A stretch of DNA of 21,754 nucleotides from Lachnoclostridium sp. (GTDB lineage Bacteria > Bacillota_A > Clostridia > Lachnospirales > Lachnospiraceae). The stretch is from positions 1-21,754 of the forward strand of contig SVDR01000042.1 in assembly GCA_015057755.1 (NCBI GenBank), given 5' to 3'. Within the stretch, counting starts at the first letter, position 1, and each line of letters opens with the position of its first letter. Made by a program: the position numbers and the translations under genes. Positions 1-7,298 of the stretch are shown here, piece by piece. The notes beneath the pieces were generated by a model. It saw nothing but the letters and a program-made list of their open reading frames with translations. It did not search any database and was not told where the DNA came from.

Positions 1-1107
1 TATTACCATACACCTGGTACAGAGCAGATGTACTGGGAGCAGGTGCTGATGGATCTTTTGAATGGTACCGTTGCAGATCGTATTCCGGGTAAGACGAAGT
101 TTGTTGTTCCGGAGATGTATATCAATAAACAGCCGGAGAATCAGGTGTATGAGTTTGAAAACCTGGAGGAGCTTCGTGTGTTTGACGAGAAGTATCTCCA
201 CAGTTCTAATAATGCAGCGATGGCGCTTGTTTCGGATGTGCTGCATATTCCGGAATCTGAGATCACGGATATCCGCTGTCTGAAGGCAGGCATGACCAAC
301 AAATCGTTCTTGTTCCGGGCGAAGGACCGCTCTTATATCTGCCGCATTCCGGGACCGGGCACGGACCTTTTGATCAACCGGAAGCAGGAAAAAGAGGTGT
401 ATGATTCGGTAAAGGGACTCGGTATTACGGAGCATGTGATCTATATGAACGGCGAGACCGGATATAAGATCTCGGAGTATTATGAGGGTGTGCGGACCAG
501 CAATGCCAGGGACTGGAACGATGTGGAACGCTGTATGGATCTTGTGAAGCAGCTCCATAATTCTTTTATCCGTGTAGGCCATCGGTTTGATATCCGCGAG
601 CGGATCGGTTTTTATGAGTCCATCTGCGCTGGTTATGAGCGTAAGCTGTTTGAGGATTATCAGGATGTGAAGATGAACATGGTACAGCTGATGAACCGAC
701 TGGACCGCCTGAATCGTCCGAAGGTACTGTCTCACATTGACAGTGTCTGTGATAATTTCCTTTTCTTGCCGAATGGTAACATCAAGCTCATTGACTGGGA
801 ATATGCCGGTATGTGTGATCCGCTGATTGATGTGAGTATGTGCGCTATCTACTCGTATTATAATCCGGATGAGGTTGAGCGCCTTTTCAATGTGTATCTC
901 GGCCGCGAGGCAACGGCTGAAGAGCGTTTCGTATACTACTCGTACATTGCGCTGGGCGGCTTCCTCTGGTGCCTGTGGGCTGTTTATAAGAGCAGTGTGG
1001 GCGAGGAGTTTGGTGATTATACGCTGGTGATGTACCGGTACGCGAAGGATTATTTTAAGAAGATCATGAAGGATCCGGAGTTTGCCGGCATCGGCATGAA
1101 GAAATAA
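1..1107 (+). CDS. LicC/LicA-type bifunctional phosphocholine nucleotidyltransferase-choline kinase, 5' end missing
   Basis: The frame is open from base 1, so this is the last 368 codons of a gene that begins upstream; the ATG at 28 is internal. The first ~75 residues resemble the C-terminal end of a LicC-like nucleotidyltransferase (WEQVL, then FENLEELRVFDEKY). The rest is a LicA-type choline/aminoglycoside kinase: an ATP-loop-like segment LKAGMTNKSFLF near bases 280-315, the Brenner motif HIDSVCDN (H codon at 733) and the metal-binding IDWEYAGMCDP just after it. In the family, the kinase phosphorylates choline and the other half makes CDP-choline for cell-surface decoration, in the cytoplasm. 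The next gene downstream encodes a choline-binding-repeat wall hydrolase, which fits. Substrate choice (choline, ethanolamine or another amino alcohol) is not visible. The family call is secure; the exact substrate is not. Confidence 0.85.
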   Translation, partial: YYHTPGTEQMYWEQVLMDLLNGTVADRIPGKTKFVVPEMYINKQPENQVYEFENLEELRVFDEKYLHSSNNAAMALVSDVLHIPESEITDIRCLKAGMTNKSFLFRAKDRSYICRIPGPGTDLLINRKQEKEVYDSVKGLGITEHVIYMNGETGYKISEYYEGVRTSNARDWNDVERCMDLVKQLHNSFIRVGHRFDIRERIGFYESICAGYERKLFEDYQDVKMNMVQLMNRLDRLNRPKVLSHIDSVCDNFLFLPNGNIKLIDWEYAGMCDPLIDVSMCAIYSYYNPDEVERLFNVYLGREATAEERFVYYSYIALGGFLWCLWAVYKSSVGEEFGDYTLVMYRYAKDYFKKIMKDPEFAGIGMKK

Positions 1108-1120
1108 GTACATAATTGGA

Positions 1121-1157
1121 CCGTCCGGCTATATCTTGTGTGCCGGGCGGTTTTTTT
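1121..1157 (+). terminator. Rho-independent terminator after the choline kinase gene
   Basis: A 9-bp stem, ccgtccggc (1121-1129) with gccgggcgg (1142-1150) including one G-U pair, has a 12-nt loop and is followed by seven T. It separates the kinase gene from the GH25 gene. Confidence 0.9.
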
Positions 1158-1212
1158 GCGTTAATATTGCCGCATTTTGTATAAAATTTTTCGAGACGTA
1201 TTGGTAAAGTTA

Positions 1213-1221
1213 TGCTATACT
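1213..1221 (+). promoter_or_regulatory. Extended -10 promoter of the GH25 gene
   Basis: TGCTATACT is an extended -10 element (TGn then TATACT at 1216-1221). No convincing -35 hexamer lies 16-18 nt upstream, which is common for extended -10 promoters. The start codon is 75 nt downstream and is preceded by AGGGGGAG (1284-1291). Confidence 0.6.
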
Positions 1222-1296
1222 GTGCTTAGATAAAGTATCTATTATGGGTGCAGTGTGCCCTGATGGATTTCGATACATAAGATAGGGGGAGTTTGA

Positions 1297-3456
1297 ATGA
1301 AGTCAAACAAACGACTGGCTGCACTGGTTCTTGGTACTGCGATTTCTGTTTCGACTGTTCTTGCGGCTGTGCCGGGTACTGCTTATGCGGCTGTCTGGGA
1401 GAAGATGGCGAATGGCGCTTACCAGGCGAGTGACGGTTCTTCAATTACCGGTGTTTATGAGCGTGGTATCGATGTTTCTCACTGGAAGCAGACCATTGAC
1501 TGGGCGAAGGTTGCGGCGGATGATGTAAAGTTTGTGATGCTGGGCACCAGATATAACAATGAGGTGGATCCGTATTTTGGAACCAATGCGGTTGCGGCGC
1601 ATAATGCAGGCATTAAAGTCGGTGCGTATATTTATTCTTATGCGACTACAACTGCTATGGCCGAGGCTGAGGCTGATTTTGTCCTGAACCTGATCAAGGA
1701 TTATCCGATCTCTTATCCGGTTGTCATTGATGTGGAGTCTTCGGAGATGAGTGCGCTGGAACCGGCAAAGCTTTCAGAGATCATCAATGCGTTCTGTCAG
1801 AAGATCGAGAATGCCGGTTATTATCCGATGGTGTACTCCAATGATTACTGGCTTTCTAATAAGATCGATATGACGAAGCTCCATTATGATGTCTGGGCGG
1901 CAAGATATGATGTAAAGCCGACGTATACGGGTGCAGCGATCTGGCAGGCAACCAATCAGGGCGAGATCAATGGTATTTCCGGTGCGGTTGATATTAACTT
2001 TGCATTGAAGGATATTTCTTCGAAACTTCCTTCTGACCGCTGGAGACTGATCAATGGTCAGTGGTTCTATTATGATGATTATGTAAAGCAGACCGGATGG
2101 ATCAACGACGGTCAGAGCTGGTATTATTTGAAGGAAGACGGCACGCAGCACAAAGGATGGCTTCTGCAGAACAATGAGTTTTATTATCTTCTTCCGGAAA
2201 CCGGACAGATGCAGACCGGATGGAAAAAGATCGATGAGCAGTGGTACTACCTGAAATCAGACGGACGTATGGCCAATGAATGGCTGTTTGTAGATGATAA
2301 ATATTATTATCTTCTGAATGGCGCGATGGTAACCGGATGGCTGCGCATCGGTGATGACTACTACTTTATGAAGGCCGATGGTTCGATGGCAACCGGATGG
2401 CGCCTGATGGATGGTCAGTATTATTATTTTAATACGGATGGCAAACTGGTGCGCGGATGGGCAAATCTGGACGGCAAGTATTATTATCTGAAGTCAGACG
2501 GTACGATGGTGACCGGATGGCAGACCATTGATAATAAGACGTACTACTTCAATCCGGACGGCGACGTGGCGATGAAGTGGACGAAGATCGGTGAAGATTG
2601 GTATTATTTTGCTGAGGACGGCACGATGATGACCGGATGGATCCAGCTGGACGGCCGGTATTATTATCTGCATACGGATGGACGTATGGTGACCGGATGG
2701 CAGAGTGACGGTACGAATAAGTACTATATGGATACGAAATCCGGCAAGATGTCGGTTGGCTGGAAGGAAATTGATGGCACCTGGTACTATTTCAGCGAGT
2801 CCGGCCATATGATTTCCGGATGGCTGTTGATCGACGGCAAGTATTATTATCTGAATCCGGCGGATGGCAAGATGGTCTCCAATGGTTCTTATACGATTGA
2901 CGGTGTGAATTATACATTTGACCAGGACGGTGTGTGCCAGAACGAGGCTTCGGCGATTGACGGCGGTTCTGCCGGCAGTGTATATAATTCTCCGACCGGT
3001 TCGACCAGTGAAAATATAACTACCGGAACTGTGACACCGGGCGTTGGCACAGCTCCAGGCAATACAGCTGATTCGTCTGCTTCCGGCACATCTGGTACTG
3101 GTTCAAGTTCTGCTGGTGTAACTGTGGTGACACCAAGTTCGGGTTCCGGCGGACCGGGTACATCGAGCGGAGTGACAAGTTCGTCAAGTTCAGCAACGGC
3201 TCCAGGAACCGGTACTGCAGATGCAACTTCCGGAAGTATTGTTACTGCTCCGAATTCCGGCAATGTGCCAACATCTTCCGAAACAGTTTCATCCAGTTCG
3301 ACGGCGATTGGCCCGGGTGCGGGATATGTAGACACAAGCAGCCAATCTGTGAATGGTTCTGGCGGTAATACTCAGGCGGCTCCGGGAAGTTCTTCTGGTT
3401 CTTCGGGATCTTCCGGCGGAAATCTGACGCAGTATCAGACCAATGGTCCGGGTTGA
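1297..3456 (+). CDS. Secreted GH25 muramidase with choline-binding-type repeats and Ser/Thr/Gly-rich tail
   Basis: The 719-residue protein has a Sec signal peptide (KSNKR, hydrophobic core, likely cut after AYA near residue 31). A GH25 lysozyme domain spans about 55-245: GIDVSHW with D59, VVIDVES with D145 and E147, and VDIN with D232 match the family's acidic active-site set for cleaving MurNAc-GlcNAc bonds in peptidoglycan. Residues ~248-547 hold about 15 repeats of ~20 residues (GW...DGxWYYLxxDGxMxTGW), the CW_binding_1 or choline/glucan-binding type, which would anchor the enzyme to wall polymers. The last ~170 residues are low-complexity Ser/Thr/Gly/Pro, with no LPXTG motif and no C-terminal membrane helix. 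The start is supported by the signal peptide and the ribosome site. An amidase function is unlikely. Whether the repeats bind choline or a glucan cannot be told from sequence; the upstream kinase favours choline. Confidence 0.93.
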   Translation: MKSNKRLAALVLGTAISVSTVLAAVPGTAYAAVWEKMANGAYQASDGSSITGVYERGIDVSHWKQTIDWAKVAADDVKFVMLGTRYNNEVDPYFGTNAVAAHNAGIKVGAYIYSYATTTAMAEAEADFVLNLIKDYPISYPVVIDVESSEMSALEPAKLSEIINAFCQKIENAGYYPMVYSNDYWLSNKIDMTKLHYDVWAARYDVKPTYTGAAIWQATNQGEINGISGAVDINFALKDISSKLPSDRWRLINGQWFYYDDYVKQTGWINDGQSWYYLKEDGTQHKGWLLQNNEFYYLLPETGQMQTGWKKIDEQWYYLKSDGRMANEWLFVDDKYYYLLNGAMVTGWLRIGDDYYFMKADGSMATGWRLMDGQYYYFNTDGKLVRGWANLDGKYYYLKSDGTMVTGWQTIDNKTYYFNPDGDVAMKWTKIGEDWYYFAEDGTMMTGWIQLDGRYYYLHTDGRMVTGWQSDGTNKYYMDTKSGKMSVGWKEIDGTWYYFSESGHMISGWLLIDGKYYYLNPADGKMVSNGSYTIDGVNYTFDQDGVCQNEASAIDGGSAGSVYNSPTGSTSENITTGTVTPGVGTAPGNTADSSASGTSGTGSSSAGVTVVTPSSGSGGPGTSSGVTSSSSSATAPGTGTADATSGSIVTAPNSGNVPTSSETVSSSSTAIGPGAGYVDTSSQSVNGSGGNTQAAPGSSSGSSGSSGGNLTQYQTNGPG
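2038..2937 (+). repeat. Tandem ~60-63-bp coding repeats (cell-wall-binding modules)
   Basis: About 15 tandem units encode the wall-binding modules of the GH25 protein. The segment accggatgg recurs at many unit boundaries, for example around 2092, 2214, 2332, 2392, 2512, 2632 and 2692, and tattattat recurs in unit cores. The DNA similarity makes unit gain or loss by recombination plausible. Confidence 0.85.
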
Positions 3457-3512
3457 TTTGAAGCGAGTTGATTTGAGATGTAATATAGGGGTTTAATAGA
3501 ATAAAATTTTGC

Positions 3513-3543
3513 AAACTGCCGGTATTGATTGCCGGCAGTTTTT
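3513..3543. terminator. Terminator of the GH25 gene, possibly bidirectional
   Basis: A perfect 10-bp stem, aaactgccgg (3513-3522) with ccggcagttt (3532-3541), has a 9-nt loop and ends in five T on the plus strand. The minus-strand side also has T-rich sequence after the stem (complement of aaaatttt at 3503-3510), so it could back up termination of the convergent glnN. Confidence 0.85.
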
Positions 3544-3600
3544 GAATGCATCTTAACGGCGACACTTGCGTAATATCAGGCAAACCCAAAGAAGCAATTC

Positions 3601-3637
3601 AAAAAAGTACGCACCCTGTTAATACAGAATGCGTACT
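3601..3637 (-). terminator. Terminator of glnN
   Basis: Read on the minus strand, an 8-bp perfect stem (tgcgtact complement at 3630-3637, agtacgca at 3606-3613, 16-nt loop) is followed by a run of T (aaaaaa at 3601-3606 on the plus strand). It lies 21 nt past the glnN stop codon. Confidence 0.75.
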
Positions 3638-3657
3638 CACTTAAATCCCTAATTCAC

Positions 3658-5775
3658 TTACACTTCAAAAATCATATCTCCATAGCTCGGGAACGGCCAG
3701 TATGTCTTGTCTACGAGCATCTCCAGCTTGTCTGCCGGCTCGCGAAGACGGTTCATTGCCGGTACAATCATATCATAATAGAAATGCGCGCACTTCTCCA
3801 TATCCTTGAATGTATTCGCCGTTTCAAGATTCTTCTCAAGCTCGCTCATTGCAGCTTTCATCTCGCCAAGAAGCTTGGACATTTCCAGTAACATGTCTGT
3901 CTGAACACTTACATCGGCGTATGCGCATGCCTTCTGGATTGTATTGACGGACTGTGCCATAAAGGTTGTGTAGCGGATCACAGACGGAACAATCTGTTTT
4001 CCGGCCATGTCGAGCATCGTTCTTGCTTCTACGTTGATGGTCTTTACATATGCCTCGTACTCGATCACTGCACGGGCGAGGAGCTCTGATTCTGTGTATA
4101 CACCGAAGCTTGTGAACAGCTTGATTGCCTTATCTGTCACCAGTGCCGGGATCGCATCTACCATGCAGCGGAGGTTCGGAAGTCCTCTTCTCTCAGCCTC
4201 TTCTACCCATTCCTGTGTATAGCCGTTGCCGTTGAAGATGATTCTTCTGTGTTTCTCAAAGAGATCCTTGATCATGTCATGGACTGCCAAATTGAAGTCT
4301 TCTGCCTTCTCCAGCTCGTCTGCCGCCTCCTTGAATGCCTCGGCTACGATTGTGTTGAGCACCACATTTGCAGCGGATACGGAGTCGGAAGAACCAACCA
4401 TACGGAACTCAAATTTGTTTGTCGTAAACGCAAACGGTGATGTGCGGTTGCGGTCGGTTGTATCCTGATCAAAATCTACGATGGTAGTTACACCGGTCTT
4501 TACTGTGCCGCCGCCTTTGGAATGGCTTGCAGCGCCTGTGCAGCAAAGCTGGTTGATCACATCCTCCAACTGGTCGCCCAGGAACATGGAAATGATCGCC
4601 GGCGGAGCCTCGTGAGCGCCGAGACGGTGGTCATTGCCCGGAACTGCTGCGGACTGGCGGAGCAAGTCTGCATGGGTGTCAACCGCCTTCATAATGCACG
4701 CCAGAACCAGAAGGAACTGGATATTTTCGTGCGGTGTCACACCCGGCTCAAGCATATTGATACCTGTGTCGGAAGAAAGGGACCAGTTGTTGTGTTTACC
4801 GGAGCCGTTTACACCTTTGAACGGTTTTTCATGGAGCAGACATGCGAGGCCGTGACGCTGAGAAACTTTACGCATGGTCTCCATCACCAGCTGGTTGTGG
4901 TCTGCAGCCAGGTTTGCGATCGCGTAGATCGGAGCAAGCTCATGCTGTGCCGGAGCCGCCTCGTTGTGCTGTGTTTTCGCAGTTACACCGAGTCTCCAGA
5001 GTTCTTCGTTGAGCTCTTTCATGAACGCGCCGATACGCTCGTCGATAACGCCGTAGTAATGGTCATCGGTGTCCTGACCCTTCGGCGGCATTGCGCCAAA
5101 AAGGGTGCGGCCTGTGTATACCAGGTCTTTTCTCTGTAAATATTTATCTCTGTCCACCAGGAAATACTCCTGCTCCGGGCCTACGGACGGTGTTACACGT
5201 TTTACATCTGTGTGGCCGAAGAGGTGGAAGATTCTTGTTGCCTGTTTATCAACGGCTTCCATGGAACGAAGGAGCGGAGTCTTTTTATCCAGCGCTTCGC
5301 CGCCATAGGAGCAGAATGCAGTCGGAATGCAGAGTGTTACACCGGTCGCGTCTTTTTTCAGGAACGCCGGAGATGTGCAGTCCCATGTGGTATATCCGCG
5401 GGCCTCGAATGTGGCGCGGAGTCCGCCGGTCGGGAATGAGGAACCGTCTGCCTCACCTTTGATCAGTTCTTTACCGGAAAGTTCCATCAGGATCTTGCCG
5501 TTGGCATCCGGAGTGCTGATAAAGGAGTTATGTTTCTCAGCGGTTACGCCGGTCATCGGCTGGAACCAGTGGGTATAGTGGGTTGCACCATGGTCAACCG
5601 CCCATTCTTTCATCGCCTGGGCAACTACGTCCGCGATGGACGGATCCAGTTCGCTGCCGTCTTCGATGGTCTGTTTTAATTTTTTATATACGCTCTTCGG
5701 GAGACGCTCACGCATCACACTGTCGTTGAATACGTTTTCGCCGAAGATTCCTGCTACATTGATGAAGTCGCTCAT
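3658..5775 (-). CDS. glnN: Glutamine synthetase type III
   Basis: The 705-residue protein matches the GSIII family in length (~700) and sequence. It makes glutamine from glutamate, ammonia and ATP in the cytoplasm and is the entry point for ammonium assimilation. Visible catalytic-core motifs are GPEQEYF (199-205), [11 protein letters not shown] (269-279) and [11 protein letters not shown] (323-333), followed by a typical GSIII C-terminus ending [14 protein letters not shown]. The start follows an AGGT-type ribosome site (ggaggt, complement of 5782-5787). It is monocistronic: terminators lie downstream and it diverges from sfsA upstream. The leader is long and structured (see the promoter and hairpin entries). 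No adjacent nitrogen regulator was seen. Confidence 0.97.
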   Translation of the reverse strand: MSDFINVAGIFGENVFNDSVMRERLPKSVYKKLKQTIEDGSELDPSIADVVAQAMKEWAVDHGATHYTHWFQPMTGVTAEKHNSFISTPDANGKILMELSGKELIKGEADGSSFPTGGLRATFEARGYTTWDCTSPAFLKKDATGVTLCIPTAFCSYGGEALDKKTPLLRSMEAVDKQATRIFHLFGHTDVKRVTPSVGPEQEYFLVDRDKYLQRKDLVYTGRTLFGAMPPKGQDTDDHYYGVIDERIGAFMKELNEELWRLGVTAKTQHNEAAPAQHELAPIYAIANLAADHNQLVMETMRKVSQRHGLACLLHEKPFKGVNGSGKHNNWSLSSDTGINMLEPGVTPHENIQFLLVLACIMKAVDTHADLLRQSAAVPGNDHRLGAHEAPPAIISMFLGDQLEDVINQLCCTGAASHSKGGGTVKTGVTTIVDFDQDTTDRNRTSPFAFTTNKFEFRMVGSSDSVSAANVVLNTIVAEAFKEAADELEKAEDFNLAVHDMIKDLFEKHRRIIFNGNGYTQEWVEEAERRGLPNLRCMVDAIPALVTDKAIKLFTSFGVYTESELLARAVIEYEAYVKTINVEARTMLDMAGKQIVPSVIRYTTFMAQSVNTIQKACAYADVSVQTDMLLEMSKLLGEMKAAMSELEKNLETANTFKDMEKCAHFYYDMIVPAMNRLREPADKLEMLVDKTYWPFPSYGDMIFEV

Positions 5776-5859
5776 ACTTTGACCTCCATATTTATTTTTA
5801 TCAATTCAAGGTTCCTGTTCATGTGCTTTCTTATCCTCGGTAATCTGAAAATGAATCGT

Positions 5860-5888
5860 CCGCGGCGAAACTCGTCGCTTTTCTGCGG
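5860..5888 (-). promoter_or_regulatory. Hairpin in the glnN mRNA leader
   Basis: In the minus-strand RNA, an outer 4-bp stem (ccgc/gcgg, 5860-5863 with 5885-5888) encloses an inner 4-bp stem (gcga/tcgc) with a six-base loop CGAGUU; the two stems are separated by an A-rich internal loop. It lies roughly 25-50 nt from the predicted transcript start. No T-run follows it, so it is not a simple terminator. A regulatory role is only suggested. Confidence 0.3.
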
Positions 5889-5917
5889 TAACGTGAGACA
5901 GAAACACATATAAAAAA

Positions 5918-5946
5918 GTCTTACTATATTCTGGGCGGATTGTCAA
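5918..5946 (-). promoter_or_regulatory. Probable glnN promoter
   Basis: On the minus strand, a perfect TTGACA (complement of 5941-5946) is followed after 17 nt by TAAGAC (complement of 5918-5923). The -10 is poor (3 of 6), which suggests an activated or weak promoter. The leader to the ATG would be about 135 nt. Confidence 0.55.
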
Positions 5947-5977
5947 CCGGACAAGCGAAAAAATATGAAAAACTCGA

Positions 5978-6005
5978 TTGGGGCATGTCAATTTTATGTT
6001 ATACT
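5978..6005 (+). promoter_or_regulatory. Promoter of sfsA
   Basis: TTGGGG (5978-5983), a 16-nt spacer and TATACT (6000-6005) preceded by TGT form an extended -10. The start codon is about 100 nt downstream. Confidence 0.65.
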
Positions 6006-6106
6006 GAAAGCATGATTCTCTCGGCCAATTCTCCCGGCATTGATTTCGCTGTCTCTGTCTGGATATATTGTGAGCCGAGTCAGACTGGAATATAAGGAGT
6101 ACCATT

Positions 6107-6898
6107 ATGTTTTATGAAAATACATTGGTGGGAACGTTTCTTTCCCGCCCGAACCGCTTTCTGGCTCATGTGATGGTAGGCGGACGTGAAGTGGTGTGTC
6201 ATGTGAAGAATACGGGCCGTCTCAGGGAGCTGCTGCTCCCAGGCGCGCCGGTGGTGCTGCAGTATCACCCGGACGCCGTGGCCTCCGGCCGAAAGACGGA
6301 ATATTCTCTGATCGGCGCTGCAAAGCCAGTCCGGGCCGGTGCCGCACGGTGCCGGAACGAAGTTTCTGCAGAAGCACTTCGGGCATCCGGCTCCGATCTT
6401 ACCGCCGAAACAGGCACAACTTATACTTGGGTGAATATCGACTCGCAGGCTCCGAACCAGGCTGCTTACGAGTGGCTGACCACCGGCGACGGCCTCCCAT
6501 TCTGCCCGCGGCCGCAGAATGTGCGCCGCGAGGTGAAGTACGGCCAGTCCCGGTTCGACCTGGCTTTTGAGGACTCCGGCAAGCCGTGGCTGATGGAAGT
6601 AAAAGGCGTGACGCTGGATATGGACGGCACGGCGATGTTCCCCGATGCTCCGACGGAGCGCGGTGTGAAGCACATCGACGAGCTGGCAGATGCTGCGGAG
6701 CACGGTTTTGGCACGGCGGTGCTTTTTGTGATCCAGATGAAAGGGATCACAGCGTTTGCGCCGCATGCAGAACGCCATCCGGCATTTGCGGAGGCGCTGG
6801 CGAATGCCAAAAGACGCGGTGTAAAAGTCTGGGCGTATGATTGTGTGGTGACGGAGAATTCGATGCAGATCGATGCGCCAGTGAAGGTGATTTTATAA
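6107..6898 (+). CDS. sfsA: SfsA family DNA/RNA nuclease-like protein
   Basis: The 263-residue protein has the SfsA signature: an N-terminal OB-like segment (LVGTFLSRPNRF, HVKNTGRL) and a C-terminal nuclease-like core with D151 (RFDLAFED), E164 and K166 (LMEVKGVTL), a PD-(D/E)XK arrangement, followed by FPDAPTERGVKHIDEL. SfsA was named for stimulating sugar fermentation in E. coli; nuclease activity has been reported for the family, but the cellular role is unclear. The protein is longer than the usual ~235 residues because of a stretch around residues 72-105 that looks like an insertion. The start follows AAGGAG (6094-6099). No terminator separates it from feoA 103 nt downstream, so readthrough is possible. 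Confidence 0.93.
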   Translation: MFYENTLVGTFLSRPNRFLAHVMVGGREVVCHVKNTGRLRELLLPGAPVVLQYHPDAVASGRKTEYSLIGAAKPVRAGAARCRNEVSAEALRASGSDLTAETGTTYTWVNIDSQAPNQAAYEWLTTGDGLPFCPRPQNVRREVKYGQSRFDLAFEDSGKPWLMEVKGVTLDMDGTAMFPDAPTERGVKHIDELADAAEHGFGTAVLFVIQMKGITAFAPHAERHPAFAEALANAKRRGVKVWAYDCVVTENSMQIDAPVKVIL

Positions 6899-6975
6899 TA
6901 TTGCCGAAAACCCCATCTAATAAATTTCTCTCGCAAACATGCACCATCACCTCACTTCTCTCATATTTCATTGAT

Positions 6976-6990
6976 AAGCGAATTTCGATT
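6976..6990. promoter_or_regulatory. Imperfect 7-1-7 dyad upstream of feoA
   Basis: aagcgaa-t-ttcgatt matches as an inverted repeat at 6 of 7 positions and ends 11 nt before the feoA ATG. The spacing has Fur-family geometry, but the half-sites do not match TGATAAT. The feo promoter itself is uncertain; a TATAAT at 6894-6899 overlaps the sfsA stop codon but lacks a clear -35. Confidence 0.2.
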
Positions 6991-7001
6991 GAAGTGATTG
7001 C

Positions 7002-7298
7002 ATGGTACTTCCATTGAGTAATATAAATCCCGGCACATCGGGCAAAGTAGTGTTTCTTGGAAATGATGAACGAATGGCGGGACGATTGCGTGATCTTGGT
7101 TTTACATCGGGAGCCCAGATCTCCTGTGTTATGAAACGGCCGAAAGGCAATATTGCAGCATATCTGGTGCGAAATGCAGTAATCGCATTGCGTGAAGAAG
7201 ACAGCCGCCTGATTTTTGTGGAGGAATGTTCCGAAGACTTCCCCACCGGTTGTCTTAGCAGCGCGTCTTCCTCTCCTGATCCGGAGGTGATCCTATGA
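7002..7298 (+). CDS. feoA: FeoA, ferrous iron transport accessory protein
   Basis: This small protein of 98 residues has the FeoA SH3-like core (LSNINPGTSGKVVFLGNDERMAGRLRDLGFTSGAQISCV, from residue 5 on). FeoA is a cytoplasmic partner of FeoB, needed for Fe(II) uptake. It is longer than the usual ~75-80 residues; the last ~20 are Ser/Pro-rich (SSASSSPDPEVIL) and look unstructured. Its TGA overlaps the feoB ATG (ATGA at 7295), so the two are translationally coupled. The ribosome site before the ATG is weak (gaagtgat). Confidence 0.9.
   Translation: MVLPLSNINPGTSGKVVFLGNDERMAGRLRDLGFTSGAQISCVMKRPKGNIAAYLVRNAVIALREEDSRLIFVEECSEDFPTGCLSSASSSPDPEVIL

Larger units (their letters stand above)
5776..6106. 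other. Divergent glnN/sfsA intergenic region
   Basis: This 331-bp stretch has no supported gene. It holds the glnN leader and promoter (to 5946) on the minus strand and the sfsA promoter (from 5978) on the plus strand, so the two -35 regions sit about 30 nt apart. Short open frames here have no ribosome site or recognisable product. Confidence 0.7.

Noticed and set aside
1245..1259. gggtgcagtgtgccc hairpin in the GH25 leader as a possible c-di-GMP riboswitch
   Set aside because: The surrounding conserved bases of the GEMM family are absent and the stem is short with G-U pairs.
2038..2937. Regular repeats resembling a CRISPR or minisatellite array
   Set aside because: The repeats are in frame, encode wall-binding modules, have variable units and no spacer pattern.
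2910..3335. 141-residue Pro/Val/Glu-rich minus-strand frame
   Set aside because: It is the reverse-strand reading of the Ser/Thr/Gly-rich tail of the GH25 gene; its composition is a mirror of that low complexity.
4522..5139. 205-residue open frame on the plus strand inside glnN
   Set aside because: It is fully antisense to the strongly conserved glnN, has no ribosome site and no recognisable domain.
5865..5882. Possible plus-strand terminator (gcga/tcgc then tttt)
   Set aside because: The stem is only 4 bp, the T-run is short, and there is no plus-strand gene upstream to terminate.
6080..6778. 232-residue minus-strand open frame across sfsA
   Set aside because: It is antisense to sfsA, His/Arg-rich in a way typical of shadow frames in GC-rich coding DNA, and has no ribosome site.
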